64,000 nucleotides of DNA, taken from the NCBI GenBank assembly GCA_963970005.1, contig CAXAMN010021584.1:2369868-2433867 (forward strand), in the 5' to 3' direction. The stretch comes from Durusdinium trenchii. Taxonomy: Eukaryota > Sar > Dinophyceae > Suessiales > Symbiodiniaceae. A program made the position numbers and the translations under genes. Positions 33,409 to 46,960 of this stretch are shown here, one piece after another. The notes below the pieces were generated by a model. That model made no database searches. It was not told where the DNA came from and worked only from the letters and a program-made list of their open reading frames with translations. The number at the start of each line of letters is the position of its first letter. The first letter of the stretch is position 1.

Positions 33409-33930
33409 CTGCCAAGACGTGGAGCGGCATCTGTGCACGTCGAGTCTGTGTCGGGTGAGCTTTGCCAATACCTTCTACAACTTGAAAACCATCCGGAGAT
33501 GAAAGAGGACACTCTACCAGCTGCATTGATTGAAGATCCACAATGCACCTGACCTTTTTGCCTTTTTCCAACTGCAGAAGGCCCATGAAGGGGAAAATGT
33601 TGCTCTACAGGCAGAAGATGTTCGTGTGTGGCTCTAGACAAGGAGCCACTTACCTGTCATGGCATTATCATCAGACTTTCTCAGACACAGTACCACCGTC
33701 TGGACATGTCATGACTAGCACAACTCCACTGGCTTGCAGCTTCCCCATTTGGAGATCAACCCATCTATATAATATATATATATATAAAATATGATCCCAG
33801 GCCCGCGCCTGGGAATGCACTCGAGCTGGCCTGAATCGGCCAACGATCCAATCCGTGCCTAGTAGTGCCTCCTACAATGCCTACCAAGGAAATCTGGATG
33901 TCAGTTGTGTCTCCAAGGTAAATGAGGTCA

Positions 33931-34170
33931 GAAGCTACGAACGGGGCGAAACTGGCATCGCGACTCGAACGGAGCGATCGGACGCTACGAACTGGGCGAA
34001 ACTGGCCTTACTACTATAGGAACAAGAAGCTACTATAGGGGCAAGAGTCAGCCAGAGATCGGCAGTTAGGCCAGGAGGCCCGTTCGTAGCATCCTTGCTC
34101 CGTTCGTAGCGATGCCCTTTGCTCTGTTCGTAGCGTCCTTCTTACTAGTAGTAAGGCCAGTTTCGCCCCT
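33931..34170. repeat. CTAGTAGC repeat island 8
   Basis: The longest island. The first half reads GCTACGAACGGGGCGAAACT; the second half contains the reverse words CGTTCGTAGC and CTAGTAGTAAGGCCAG, giving a rough inverted symmetry. Confidence 0.85.
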
Positions 34171-37100
34171 ATAAGGCAAATGAGATTACATAGAATCTCC
34201 ATGGGCTACTACTCCGACCCTAAGTTATTGCATCCCACAAGCCCAGGGTGTTCCTTTATCCGCCTAAGCACGACTCATCTGTAGGGAACGTGGATTCTAT
34301 ACACAAACAACATCAAACAACTGTTTGGTACATAAAATCCCTTCAAACCCCGATCTGTCTGTGGGAGAGTCCCTCCTATACATAAGTAATTATAAGTAAG
34401 TCATAATGCCATAAAATCTGGGTCGAACCCTCTCCAACCCAGGTTCACCAAGGCACATCGAAGAAGGCTTGAGCTCTTCTGGGCTGCGCGCCCGGAGAGG
34501 CCTCGCAGGTTGGATCATGCAGCAGAAGACCGTCGGAGGCCTTCACGTTCCTGTTAGAGCTCTTTTCCTTAATCTTACTGCTGAGGCAGAAACGTGCAGC
34601 ACATTCCAACGGTTCATGCTACAGGACGCTTGGGGCGACACGCTGAAGCAAAGAACCCGACCCGTTTACAAAGATCCTTGCTTTCGGATGCTTAATGCTT
34701 TTAGAAACCTTTGTTGCTTTGACTCGCACAACATCATCTATGGGAACACAGCTTTGCCCTGGAATGAACCCAAGAACTTCAAGAACTTCATCGCTGGAGC
34801 ATCGATGAATAATTACACCAAATTAAAAAACAACTAGTGCCAAAAATTGACCATTGACCATTGAATTGCCTCAACTCCCTGAACACTGCTACACCCCCTC
34901 CCCCCGTCCCGCGGTCGCCGATCGTCACCTCGGCTCCGCCGGGTGCCACGACCAGATTCCTGGGCGGTCCGCCAGGGGCGGCACCCGAACGAGCCACGGG
35001 CTTCGTAGGCTTCAAGCCACCGGGGATTCACCCAGTCACCACAGCCAGTCGATCTCCGGTTTGTGGCAGTCATTCTACACTTGCAAATCTGAGCGTACAA
35101 GTAGCCGTCGTGGCCAGTGGCATCCCAATTGCGACAAAAAGAAATGTGCCAAGTGCCAAGAGTCCTGACATAAAGGCAAACAACAACTGTGGCGACACGT
35201 CGCTACACGTCCTCCCCATGCGGTCATGGACATTCTCTGGAAGCTGGACACTCGGCCAAGACGCAGTAGTAGCACCCATCGGCAAACACGCATGGCAATG
35301 CCTGGCGAATCACCCGTGGGAGTCCGTCCCGATGGTTCACTCCCACTGCCAGCGAGATGCAGGTGTCATTGCTCGCTTGTTCAGCTTCTCACATGACTCA
35401 TCGGTTGGAAAACGGGCCTAGAAGGCCCTGTAGATGCACATTCGCTAACTTAGCATGGCCCCATTATGGAGGAAAATATCTTCTATAGACCCTACATTCA
35501 GGAATTTCTGGGGGAACTGGGAGGGGTTGTGCCAGAGAAACGAGTTCCACTGAAGCAGGCCCTGCAAAGAGAGATAGAGAGACAAAGAGAGGGGGACAGG
35601 AAAAACAAGAGACACAAGAAAACTTGGCCTGTTGCTTCGAGGTATTCTGAAAGGAACACTGATACATTAGTGTGTTTACCAAAAGTAGCAACACAACGCT
35701 CCACAAAACGACTTGAAACCAAAGCCAGCTGTTCTAACTCGGTGCGGGAGTCTCTTTACAAGCGGCTTCTTATGTCTTCGCGACGTTTAGTTCCTTCTTG
35801 CCGCGTAGTAAACAAAATGCCAAAACAAGCACAGTGGCCCGACAACTGTTTTCTCCACCTTGCTGACGATCGAATCAACAAGCCTTGGGATAATTCCAAA
35901 AATGATCAGAGATTGGCGCAAAAACATTCTCGCAACATCAGAAGCAGCAGCTTCTCCACAGTGATCATGCACCGCCCAACCACCCCATCCCTCTGCGTGC
36001 ACCTCGCTTCCCGCGAGCAAGGCGCCCGCGGGACGCGATGAACCCAATGATCCGCTGGCTACTTTGAGCCAGGACTGGACAGATCGCGCAGTGCGCGTGG
36101 CAGGAGCAGACTTGGGACAGCCACAGCTTCACAGACTATTTCTGAAGTTCCTGATCTAACATAGTGTCTAGATCTTGAAGCTTTCAGATCTTTCAGAGAT
36201 CGGAGCTCCCTAGATAGCCTATTCGACTTGCTCAAGTAAAATCCCATGCAAACGGCAAACGCGGCAATTCACCTGTCAGACCCCGCTAAGGATTCATCAT
36301 CAAGGTGGAAGGTCTCATGGCTCTGGTCAAGACCAGGCGAGACTCCCTCCGCCGAACTGAACGCCCGGTCTTCATCGATCCGACTGCAAAACACGCGACC
36401 TCAAGATGCGCATGAGGACAGGGTTGCTAGGATTTTCGACAACCATGCTAACCATGCCTGGGTTCTCTCATTCCTTCCATCCTCACGGCAAGTCTAGAAG
36501 GGCTGGACAGAGACGAGCCTCCGTCCCTATGCTGCAGAAAAAATATACAGTCATATACAGTCGAGGTAAGAAAAAAATATGTGTATATAAAATATAGAGA
36601 GAGAGAGAGTAAAAAAATGCATTGTTTCTATGGTGTTCCATTGCCTTGACCCACCCCACAGACGAGCTCGGGCGCAAAGAGATACTCATCGGCTGATGCG
36701 GATCCTTCGAGGACCTGGCCACTCGCGGCGGACCGGTGTCTTCGAAGGCAAAGACAAAAAGGTTAGGGGACACCTCTTCTTTGTCCATAGTACCCAAAGA
36801 GGTTTGTATCGGTTGAGGATTTGTTGGGATTTGTGAGCTCTTCTTACTCACAATAAGGGTGCTTTTGCGGGAATTTCCGTCGAATTTCTCCGGTGGTCTC
36901 CGGCTGACTTGTTCTGGGTTGCTTTAGCTTCCGCAATCGCGTTATATTCATCAAGAGAGGCTTCGATGGTTCACCACCAAGTTCACCACCGATGAACATC
37001 GGTGTTCCACCACAACAATCAGAATCAACCAGGAACTAGATTGCATGTGTGAATGTTACTATTGCCACTCCACTCCAATGAACATTTGGCCCTTCCTCCA

Positions 37101-40100
37101 AGTGAAGGTACCCCTCAGTAGAATATATGGTTCTTGAGACAGGTGGAAAAAATAGGAGCATATGAAGAAACATCATAACAGCCCTATATATTGTCAGTTC
37201 AGCCAATGTGTGGGCGCACCAACGACCGGCCCATCTACTGAGGGAAGAGTTCGCGTTGAAACGATCGAACTTTGGTCGCCCTATTCTTCGCCCCTGAATT
37301 CCACCCCCGCAACATGCTGAAACTGAATGGTCAAAAATACCTTGGGAAATGGGACATGACCCGACCAGGTCAATGAATAGACATAGGGCTTCCCCCTGGG
37401 TCCCATGCTGCCGGCGTGAGCCAACGACATAAGCCAATGACTGAGTGACCAATTGGAACCAAGGATCATGCAGTGGGTAGCTTTGGATGGTGCACCTTTA
37501 AGATTCATGCCTGTGTCATGTGTGTCACACCACTCTGAGACTGGTCGGGACATGTACTGTTTGGAGGAGCAAGTCCAAGCCTTAGAGTCTCCAAACAAAC
37601 CAAGAATCCAGTACATGTTAGATGTTGGAAAAGATGATCTTCACTTGTCTATCTTGGCGTTCGGTTCTTGCATGAAGCCATCAATTTCTCTGGTTCAGCT
37701 TGGCTTTAAGGTTTCAGAACCGCACTACATAGACTTCTATCTCCTTCAACCGATGGGCCGTCTTCCAACCGATGTTCCGGGCCTCGGCTGCTTCGGCAAG
37801 GCCTCAGTTTCAGGGAGTTCTTTGGCTTCGCTACGGAAAGGAAGAAGTTTTTTGGAGCACCTGACTCTGCAGATCACATCTGCAGGTGTTGTTCTGTTTC
37901 TTGGTGTCTTTCATGTGCTGAAAGGGTGCTGAAAGCACCAGCCATTCATGGTCCGAATGGTGTAAATGGCAAGCCATTCATGGCATGCGGAACCACCCCG
38001 TCATGGAGACGGGTGAGGGTATCAAAAGCTTCCTGTGAACCAGTGATATTCAGTCATGTCGTATCCTATTTGGAAGCCACCCATGCAAGCAAGAACTGTA
38101 CCTCCAATCTGGCAACTATACACCCACCCAGCATCCCAAACTTTTCTCCGTTGGCGGCCGGGCTCCATGTTGCAAGCGTGGCACCTGCACCAAACGTTGC
38201 GCGCACGCGCCGCATGCGAAATCGGGGGCCGGCACCTCAACCCGGGTTTGGGTGTCAAGTCCGACCAACCGTGGAAATATAACACAAGCATCCTTTGAGC
38301 CATGGACAAATGGGCATGGTAATGAAATGCCTTTAAAATATAGAACAAGTGGAAGGTTTTAAATGTTTCTCACATACCATGAGTGACGCCGGAAAGGAGT
38401 CATCTACCTCTCTTGAAATACTGATAGTTTGCCTGGTATCTGAATTTGACAGGGATGCGGCCGGGAGGGACTTCTTTCTTTGTTTTGAGACAAATCCGAA
38501 GGATGAAGTCTGTGAAGTTTTTTGAAATAGTGGGAGCCCTGATCTGGGCTTGTCACAAGCTGAGAGAGGTAAAATATTTAGAGTATATATATAATATACG
38601 TATAATATACATAATATAGTGAAACAGGTAAGAGATGGAGAAGTCGGTTGCGATGGATCAACACAAGAGATCTGACGGACCAAGAAAGTGGAAACTTTGG
38701 TTGTTGCCTTGGTACCACTCTAAACCCCCCCAACGTTGCGCTACAGGCTCAAACCTGGTCCCAAACACATGGCAGGCACCATGATCTAAAACCACGGAGT
38801 GCCAAGAAAAAGGACATCGACAAACCTGTAGCTCCATGGTCTCTGCAGTTCTTGCCATCTTCATCTATCTTCATGTTGTGGTGGCTCATGAGGCGTTCGC
38901 CAGGACATGCTGTCAGAAGAACGATCAACACCAGCCCGGGACCATGCGGACATATGCGGACCGTGCGCCTTGCGTGCCATAGCGGCACAAAGGTGTTTTG
39001 GGGGGTCGGTCAAAGACGAGAATGGGGTGCCAAGAAGCTGAGTTTGAGGTGAGAGTTCACCGTGATCCTCGTGATCGAGCAAATGATCTTAGGGCCTGGG
39101 AATCATGATTTGAGATGCGTATGCCCTCTTTGTTGGGTTATGTCAACTTCGGTTCTGGATCTCACCTGGGAGATAGCATTGCGTTCTGGCTTCTGACATG
39201 ACAGTGAGATGTCGAGAAATATGATCATCCAAACGATTCTTTGCTTCAGTGAACCACCTCCGCCAAGTCTGTTTGCTTCAGTGAAGTGCCTTCGTCTGTC
39301 TTTCCGACCCCGGTGGCGAGCGAGCTTCTCAAAAGGATCGCTACCACACCGGCGACGGAGAGTTATCCGTGGAAGATCCCAAGGAGGTCCAGAGACACGT
39401 GGCAGTCTCTTTGGTCACCACTCAGCACCAGATTTGCTGCTAGCTGCCGGCCATCAGGATGCTACAAGAAAGGATACAGTACATTTCAAAAAAGGAAAGA
39501 CCACCAGAGCGTGTGAATAACCCTCCATTTGAGTGAGTCGAAGTGTATGAATGTTACTCGATGCTTAATAAGTCTCAGTGTGAGTCCTGAAAACATGTGT
39601 CACCAAGCCGCGTCAACTCGCGAGTGAGCCATAGGACCATGCTGCCTAGAGAGATTTCTGTAGAGCCCTCCAGGACTGAATCTCTTCACCCGGCACCCTC
39701 CCATCCGCACCCTGCGCCGCTTCTTTGAAATCTGTGAATGTAAGAAATCTCAGAGCCTTCCAGCCGGTTGCATAAAATCCCGACCCGCGTAACTCTTGAA
39801 GGATATAACTGACCACACATGATCACAGCGCGGCTGCGTGCATGCTGCAACGATTCCAGACCAGTCGGATATCTTGGGGATTGAATCCACATCGGCATGT
39901 TGTCAATTGTTCAAAGGCACAGGGGGATGGTCAAAACAAGAGCAGATTCATACATCAACCCTCTGACATCCCAGAAAACATGAGGCAGTGAAATACATCA
40001 TGTGTCTCTGCATATCACGCACTGTCGCCCGAGCGCAAGCTATGTGGTACTCATAAGGGAAGAGCGTATGCTGTGACTCTTCCATCTTCTGCAATTCCAG

Positions 40101-40872
40101 AAAGAACGGTCGAGATTTCGGAGTGTACCCTGCGTAGCAAGAGGAGCCCGGTGCTTGGTTTGTGGAGAACAAAGCAGGAGAGGTGCACGTCCCATGTGTT
40201 TTCTCCCGTCCCCATGGGTGTCCTGAACGTCAACATCTACTGCACCGGGAAGGAGAATGCTCCACATCCTCCAACCCAATAGGCTATTGGCAATAGCAGT
40301 GGCACCCATCTGCGGCATCATGCGGCCCGCAGAAAAGGCCACATCCGGACCACACCGCCATCCCCTCGGATGTGCCTAAGTGCCTTGGGCAACCATCCTC
40401 CCCAAGGTTTTACAAAGGATTCCCTCACATCCCAACACCAAGAAAAAAGAAGAGGTGAAATCACAAGGAAAATCCTAGGATCCTCCAGTTTTTGCCTAAG
40501 AAATCATAGGAACTTGTACTTGCTAGAACAGAGCACCACTGATCGATGAAGGTGGACTCCCTCACTGCGGGGGACCATATACTCATCAAAACGATACAAA
40601 CTGGTCGACCTCGGTGCTTCGACGATCGTCCTCCAGGTACCCATCCCCAAACCCGGCCGCGGTTTGGCGGGGACAGAACCCCGTCCCAAGGAAGGGCAGG
40701 GGAGGAACAACTCTTGATTCATCACGAGTGAATCATCTTCCTCTTTAAGGTAAGGTCATTTCTAGTGGACGACCATGTCTCACTCTTTGGCCAAAATGAT
40801 CTGTCCAGCTCCTGAGCTCCGCAAAGCCCAATCGTTCAGCCCAGAAAAAGATAGAAAAAGCAGGCTGCAGAG

Positions 40873-40920
40873 GCGCTATCGCTGCTAGTAGCGACGGCCT
40901 CCACCCTAGTAGCGATGTCC
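40873..40920. repeat. CTAGTAGC repeat island 9
   Basis: Three short units with GCGACGGCC and GCGATGTCC between. Confidence 0.65.
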
Positions 40921-41942
40921 TCCGCAGTCTGGAAGGGAATGATGCCGTTCGTATCGTAGGAAGCTCGACTCCGGAAGTTTGTTTCAACGACCGTTCTCCC
41001 CGAGGACGTGGAACTGCACGCCAATTTCAGTGGCAATGCACCACCAAATTTCAGTGTCACCTGCCGTGACCTGGGCGAAGCTTCCATACGGGATGGGTAG
41101 CTTCTCGGAAGCCCTTCTGTGCCGACCACGTGGAGGGGCTCCTGTTCGCCCGCCAATTGACCTGCAGAGCTACCTCAACAGAACTGACTCACCCGGGCAA
41201 GATCCAGCATGGTGAAAACGGAGGACAACAGGTGAAAATCCACTTCGTAGACCTTCGTAGACCCTTCGGTGTGTGAATTCCATCGGATCATGGAGGATGG
41301 CTCTACCTACATCGGGACGTTCCTCAAGCCAGACGTGCCCGGGTTGGTTCCCGGTCGTCCCGGTTCCGGTTCCGTGATCGGAACCGAAGGACCACAACTC
41401 GCGGAAGTGGAAGGCGAGTTGAAACCACAAAGAGGCTATAAGACCTTTATGTGAGTGATCGGAAATTCCAATTACACATACATTCCTGAGTGGGCAGGTT
41501 TTTTTTTGTTGTTTCTATTATTCTTTATTTTTCGGAGTGCACTTTTGTTGGAAGTGTTGACACGAATCGCCTTCTGACTTTTCTTTCCCTTCGACCCTAT
41601 AATTATATAGGTGTATACCGCTGTATACTTGTTAATATGACCCTCAGATCGTTTCATGAAAGTCGGGGGTTCTACGGAGTCTGGAACCTGGACTTCAAGG
41701 AGCAAGCTCGAACAAGCCATGTGCTTGTCAGCGTTCGACCCAGAAAGCATGCACAAAAATAGCAAAAATAGTGCCAGGTTGCGTCCTAAACGGAGCATCG
41801 GTCCTCTATCTAGGGCCAGGGGGATTCGGAAAAAACGATCTGGGTCATGGATTCTCCAATGATTCATTCATGATTTGAACCTCCCTTTGCTGTCACTTGC
41901 CACAGGTTTGATTCAACTCCGCTGGCCGCTCAAAATGGTCGC

Positions 41943-42016
41943 TTGTTGGGTTTGCCTCGATGAGGGGGCCTCCCCCTCTGGCCCAACGGGGTTTCATTTC
42001 AAGGCAAACCCAACAA
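41943..42016. repeat. Nested inverted repeat
   Basis: Arms TTGTTGGGTTTGCCT (41943-41957) and its exact complement (42002-42016) enclose 44 bases that contain a second hairpin, GAGGGGG (41962-41968) with CCCCCTC (41972-41978). Confidence 0.9.
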
Positions 42017-43223
42017 TGGGTTCTTCGTCGTATTAACATCAGAACTCTTGTCTGTATAGTATTGACGCGCATCAACTCCGTCGCGGGATCCAGTGTAGCT
42101 CAGGCAGGACTGTCCAGGCAGTTGTAGAACTGACTCTCAAGTCATGCTCCGTTGTCTGGTCACGGAAAGGGTCCGTTGCATTCATACATTTGCCGTAGAT
42201 TCTCGAGTACATCATTTCAGCACAGGAGACACCTGTGCCGTACATTCCTTCGAGGTCTTTGAAAACAACTGGCGTACATAGGCTCGCTGGCTTGCTCCGT
42301 GCTCTCCCCCAACCATAATCCATGCGGGAATCAACGTGTCACCCCAAAGGAATCAGATTGCTCCAACGGATGATTCTGGATCATTTTGAAATTGAGAAAT
42401 CCTGCGTGGACCCCACACAAGTCCATTCCAGTCCCAAAGTTGTTTCTCTCAAACCACTGAAGAAAAACGCACCTCGTGCACGTCGCATGTCTGTCGTGCA
42501 CGTCTTCCTTTTCGCCGCCCGGCGGCCTGGGTCCCGAGCACTGTGACAGCAAGATGATGGCCGCGTCCGGTGCTTTCACAGAAGCCCCAGCGAATTCGTG
42601 GACGCTGCGAGGTGTCGCACATTGCACCGGTGTGCGAGAGGTCGCAGGAGTCCAGCTGCGAAGATTGGCCACTGGATTTCGATTTCTCAACATCCCAAAA
42701 CCGCAGGCCATGTGTGGCGATCTAAGGTTAGAAGCTTCTGGCTATGAAACCCAGTATGTATTGGGCCAAATGATAGAAGTCACTGTCTGACAGGGCAATC
42801 GACATTCAGATTCGATCGCCGGTGATGTGTCAAAGATGGACAGAGTTATCCCTAGGTGGCTGGCTTTTCGCCAGTAGCCTCGCCCTCAACTTAATTCCCC
42901 TGTTTGAGAAGCGATCAGAGAGGCTCCACCAGAGTCTGCTCATCAGAGATCAACAATTCTCGCCTTGTTCAGGCTGACAGTTGGTCTCCTTGCCAACTGT
43001 GGGAGCAGAGCGCTCATTGGAAACAGAACAGCCGCAGCAGTGGCAGCAAGTGAAGAGGAAATCGAGATCAGAACGCCTTTCCGGCCCTCCCGGCCTTCTC
43101 TGTAATTTATGTATTTGTTCTACTTGTTTTTTCTTTAAAGCCCGCTGAGGGGGTAGGCCGCGAGTAGCTAGGGAGAGGTAGCTAGTAGCTTAAGTAGCTG
43201 CTACTTAGGACGCAGGATAGCTC

Positions 43224-43259
43224 GCGCTTCTTCAAGGAAGCTCCCCCTTGAAGAAGCGC
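43224..43259. repeat. 14-bp perfect hairpin
   Basis: GCGCTTCTTCAAGG at 43224-43237 pairs with 43246-43259 across an 8-base loop. Not next to a recognised gene end. Confidence 0.9.
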
Positions 43260-43303
43260 TTGCACTAATGATTTGGCTCCTAGATGTTTTGGGAAACTTA
43301 AGG

Positions 43304-43392
43304 CAGCGTCCTTGCTCCTAGTAGCAATGCCCTTTGCTAGTAGCGTCCTTTGCTCCTAGTAGTAAGGCAAGGAGCCCCTAGTAGCGTCCTTC
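43304..43392. repeat. CTAGTAGC repeat island 10
   Basis: Units GCGTCCTTGCTCCTAGTAGC and GCCCTTTGCTAGTAGC; begins about 45 bp after a 14-bp stem hairpin. Confidence 0.85.
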
Positions 43393-45871
43393 CTAAGTAA
43401 GTAAAATCTTTAAAGACCCTAAAAGTTCGAAGGCTGCGATCCTCTTCACGGCCGACCCTGCACCAAGGCTGCAGATTGAATTCGAAAAACACTCCTCCGC
43501 GTTGCCGAGTTGATCGACCGAATCTGAGCATATACGTGGACAACCGCGAAGAGGATACATCCGATTTCAGATCAACCAGGAAGCCGCGATGCAAATATCT
43601 TTGAGGCGCCGAATCACTTCAGCAAGAAATGGGATTCTTGGGGAAGCCCTACATTCTGCTAAAAGGTCACACAAACAGCTTCAGACAGACTTGACAAGGT
43701 GAAAATATTCCTACTCTCCCCAAAGTCTTCAAAGTCTTGCAGTACTCATACAAAACTGTCTGGATTCCACCCGACGTGTTCTCGCTGAAGGATCTGCGCA
43801 TGAAACAATTTGGAAGGGCGAGTGTAGACAGCGTGGATTGAAGATTGGTGTCGAAGACATGTGTTGCCCAACTAAGATCTAAGAGGGAGCAGGTATCAGG
43901 AGCAGTAGACACCAGTGTGGACATCTTTTGGGACATCATCGGACATCATGTCCGGTTGACGTTCGACTCTTCGACCAACCAAAGGCCTTCATGTTCCACC
44001 CGCGTACCTGAGTATTACTGAAGCAGCTTTGCCCCAACCAGCGAGCCTCCCGGTGGGGTTTGAGATGAGGCCTTCCTTAGTCCTTGTCTGGGTAACCATA
44101 CTTTGACGGAGTGCAACCTTCTGCTTGCCAGATCATATCTCCAGAAAGTGTCTGTGTCCACCATGCGGGAATATGAGAGTTGGATCCTGACCAGAAACCA
44201 TGCACAATGTCACTGCGCTCAAGTATAGAATTCTTAGGCCGAAGTATCTATCTAACTGGTACAGGAAGCCAATACTCCCCAACACAAGTATGATACCCAG
44301 CTCATCCACCATTACAAATAATGGAACATGGGGCCTGCATGGGATTTCGTTTGCACCAGTCTTAGGGCGACCGGTTTGCCTAGACGTCTAGCAATCTTCA
44401 AACCTGACGCGTCTGCCTCTGGTTGCCCTGATTCCTGCCACAAGTCTCTTGCGTCGCCCCGGGTTGCTTGGTCAGCTCGGTGTCATGTCTGTATGTTCGA
44501 CAAGGATCACCCATAGGAAGAATGTCCCTCTTTGTTCGGGTCACTGGAGGCTTCAAAACAATTCCGTGCACTGTTTCTGTTTCATGATTTTAGGGCTGCC
44601 GGGCGGCTTTCATTAGGCGAATCATCATCAACTGCGGCACATTGGGATGCAGCCAATGCGGCACTCGCTCAACCGAACGGCACGCCCGTTTCACCCGGAG
44701 AGTTGGGTTTCTCGAAACACCCGGGTTTGTCGCGGGAACGGTGCGCGACACACAGAGACGAGGCGTGAGGCCTGCTGAATGCAGGGGATCGAAAAAGCAC
44801 CGGTTCATAGCCTGCAGCGTTCTGCGCCCATCAGATCTGTGGGATACCAACTCTTAAACCACCGAAATCAAGCACCGGACCACTTCACCACCCCCAATAC
44901 ATTATTGCTAAAGCAAAGACAACTCAGGTAGCGTAACCGCTACCTTTCGTGATCAGATCTGTGGGATGGTCATGTGGAAGGAGCGAGGGGCATGTCTGGG
45001 TGAAGGAGCCAATCCGAAGAATGGATGGCGGACCCGACATGGGGGAAGTGACGAAGAGTCAACAAACAGAGGGGCGTCTCGACTGTCCTCATCTGTCCTG
45101 TGTGAATGGATTTTGGGCTCAGACGGAAGCTGTTCCTTCCAAAACCACGCTGGAACCAGCGGTAGCTCTTCCAGTTGGTCTGGTAGGTCCATCACGGTGC
45201 TTTGGTTCGGAGCGCGTTCGTTTGGTTTGGTCGCCTTCCCCAAAGAGATCATCCATTGGCTCCGTGACTCCCTAAACACCCGAATCCCGGAACCGACTCG
45301 GACTCAACGGTCGACCTGTTCGGAGACCTTCGTCGATGCCCGATTCGCTCGTTCAGAGGAGAATGGGTCCAGGTCGGCTAAGCGTTTGGCCTCAGTAAAC
45401 CCTGAGAGGGTGTGAAGCAAAGATCCTTTCTGTGCCCCTCACCGAAATAGGGCGACGCATGGATTTGATGTGCCAGTACTCCTACATGACCCATGGGCCC
45501 ACATGTCTTCTTCTCCAACCTTCCCCACGCCCACACGAAAACCCACCCCTTGAAAGCCAAGCGACCGTGAACTAGATATAGAGGTCCGCTCAGAGCAAAG
45601 GACAGCGGAGAGACAGCAATCGAAGCAGTTGTGCTATATATATATATATGTGTATATATATATTATATTGGGTAATATATATATATATATGTTGATGGCA
45701 GTATATATGTTGATGTCAGAAAACCAGTCCCGGGACCAAGAATTGAAGACCTCTGGAAACCCTTCTGGAGCAAAAAACCAACCATCCCTTCTAGGACCAG
45801 CAGCTGAAAAATCTGACATCCCGTCGTGAACGCACGACACCTTTTTCTGTTCTTCCCGCCCGAGAGAGAGA

Positions 45872-46054
45872 TGTCAAGATACAAGCTTTTGTACAATTGC
45901 ATACTTACTCCATCGTAGTGTTCATGTAACAATGGTTTGGTGCTATACAATGCACCTTGGATCAAAGGCCTTGAGCCTAAGGACAATTGCCAGAGGAAAA
46001 CAATACAGTGACGTGCACAAACAAACGACAAACAAACAGCTGCTGAATTTTACA
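45872..46054 (+). repeat. 5' LTR
   Basis: 183 bp starting TGTCAAGATACAAGC and ending GAATTTTACA. One base differs from the 3' LTR (T versus C in GG[T/C]TTGGTG). The five bases before it are AGAGA. Confidence 0.95.
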
Positions 46055-46072
46055 TGGTAGCGGAGCAAGGAT
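46055..46072 (+). promoter_or_regulatory. Primer binding site
   Basis: TGGTAGCGGAGCAAGG directly follows the 5' LTR. TGG is the complement of tRNA CCA, and the next bases resemble the initiator-Met type sites of copia elements; the exact tRNA cannot be named. Confidence 0.7.
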
Positions 46073-46186
46073 CCTGGTAACAACAATCCAGGTGAGCTCC
46101 AATACAACAACAGGATCAAACACACAAACACAGACAACAGAGGACAAGCCTTGACCCTACAACAGGTAGCTTGTACAGCTGCAACA

Positions 46187-46960
46187 ATGGCAGCTCCAAC
46201 AGCAGCTCCAAATGGAGGAGACCACCTGCCTCCAGTTCCAGAAGATGAGACAATCACAAACATGGCAAACATGAACAGATACAAACTCAAACCACCCTTC
46301 TTCAATGGAGACTACGGCACGTTCGAGGAATGGAAATACAAGTTCACAGCATACATGGGATTGCAAGACAACGACTACACAGATTTGCTACAAGCAGCAG
46401 AACAAGCCACAGCAGAACTCACAGAACTACAATTACGAACAGCAGCATCAACAATTGAAGAGGGTGAACGACATGTTCGCCTCAGCACTGATTTGAGGTA
46501 CATCCTGATCCTCATTAACACAACAACAGGAGCAGCAGCGACAGTGTGCAGACAATACCAACATACAATTGGCTTCGAGATGTACCGACAATTGTGCATC
46601 CGTTTCTCCATCCCATTGGGGACAAGATCCATTGGACATTTAACAAGACTATTGAAGCCAACATTTGAAAAGAGCAATTTGCAAGAATCATTTTCAACAT
46701 GGGAATTTGAGCTACAACGCTTTGAGAGAGACAATGGACAAACACTCCCAGATTCCGTGAAGATTGCCGTATTGCTCCACGAGACAAGTGGACCACTACA
46801 ACAACATCTCAGGACAAAGCCCAAACTATGCACGAGTCAAACAAACCATCATCGAGTACTACAGGTCGACAACTGCATTCAGCAAACTACAACAACTACG
46901 ATCACAATCATCCAGCGTGGCAACAAACTTCGCTGGTGGACAAGCACCCATGGACATTGA
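46187..46960 (+). CDS. gag: gag, N-terminal part
   Basis: The start chosen is the ATG at 46187, in good context after the leader. It encodes the capsid-like region with KPPFFNGDYGTFEEWKYKF, a layout usual for copia Gag. Useful coding ends near 46,812, where the frame moves; the rest of this open frame to 46,960 is out of register. Confidence 0.85.
   Translation: MAAPTAAPNGGDHLPPVPEDETITNMANMNRYKLKPPFFNGDYGTFEEWKYKFTAYMGLQDNDYTDLLQAAEQATAELTELQLRTAASTIEEGERHVRLSTDLRYILILINTTTGAAATVCRQYQHTIGFEMYRQLCIRFSIPLGTRSIGHLTRLLKPTFEKSNLQESFSTWEFELQRFERDNGQTLPDSVKIAVLLHETSGPLQQHLRTKPKLCTSQTNHHRVLQVDNCIQQTTTTTITIIQRGNKLRWWTSTHGH

Larger units (their letters stand above)
33409..45871. other. 12.5 kb without a supportable gene
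   Basis: Open frames here reach 191 codons (35466-36041 plus) and 159 codons (37453-37932 plus), but none shows a family motif, a repeat partner or convincing splice context. Contents that can be named are repeat islands, TA tracts (33,763; 38,581; 45,634), a nested inverted repeat at 41,943 and a hairpin at 43,224. Unrecognised exons of the upstream gene could be hidden here. Confidence 0.5.

Noticed and set aside
34900-35015. Minus-strand peptide PPRNLVVAPGGAEVTI, like the start of a fibronectin type III domain
   Set aside because: The match is short, the rest of the domain does not follow in any nearby frame, and splice sites do not fit.
35466-36041. 191-codon plus-strand frame starting MEENIFYRPYIQEF
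   Set aside because: No family motif, no repeat partner and no recognisable splice context. Long chance frames occur in such sequence.
37453-37932. 159-codon plus-strand frame
   Set aside because: Same reasons; nothing beyond length supports it.
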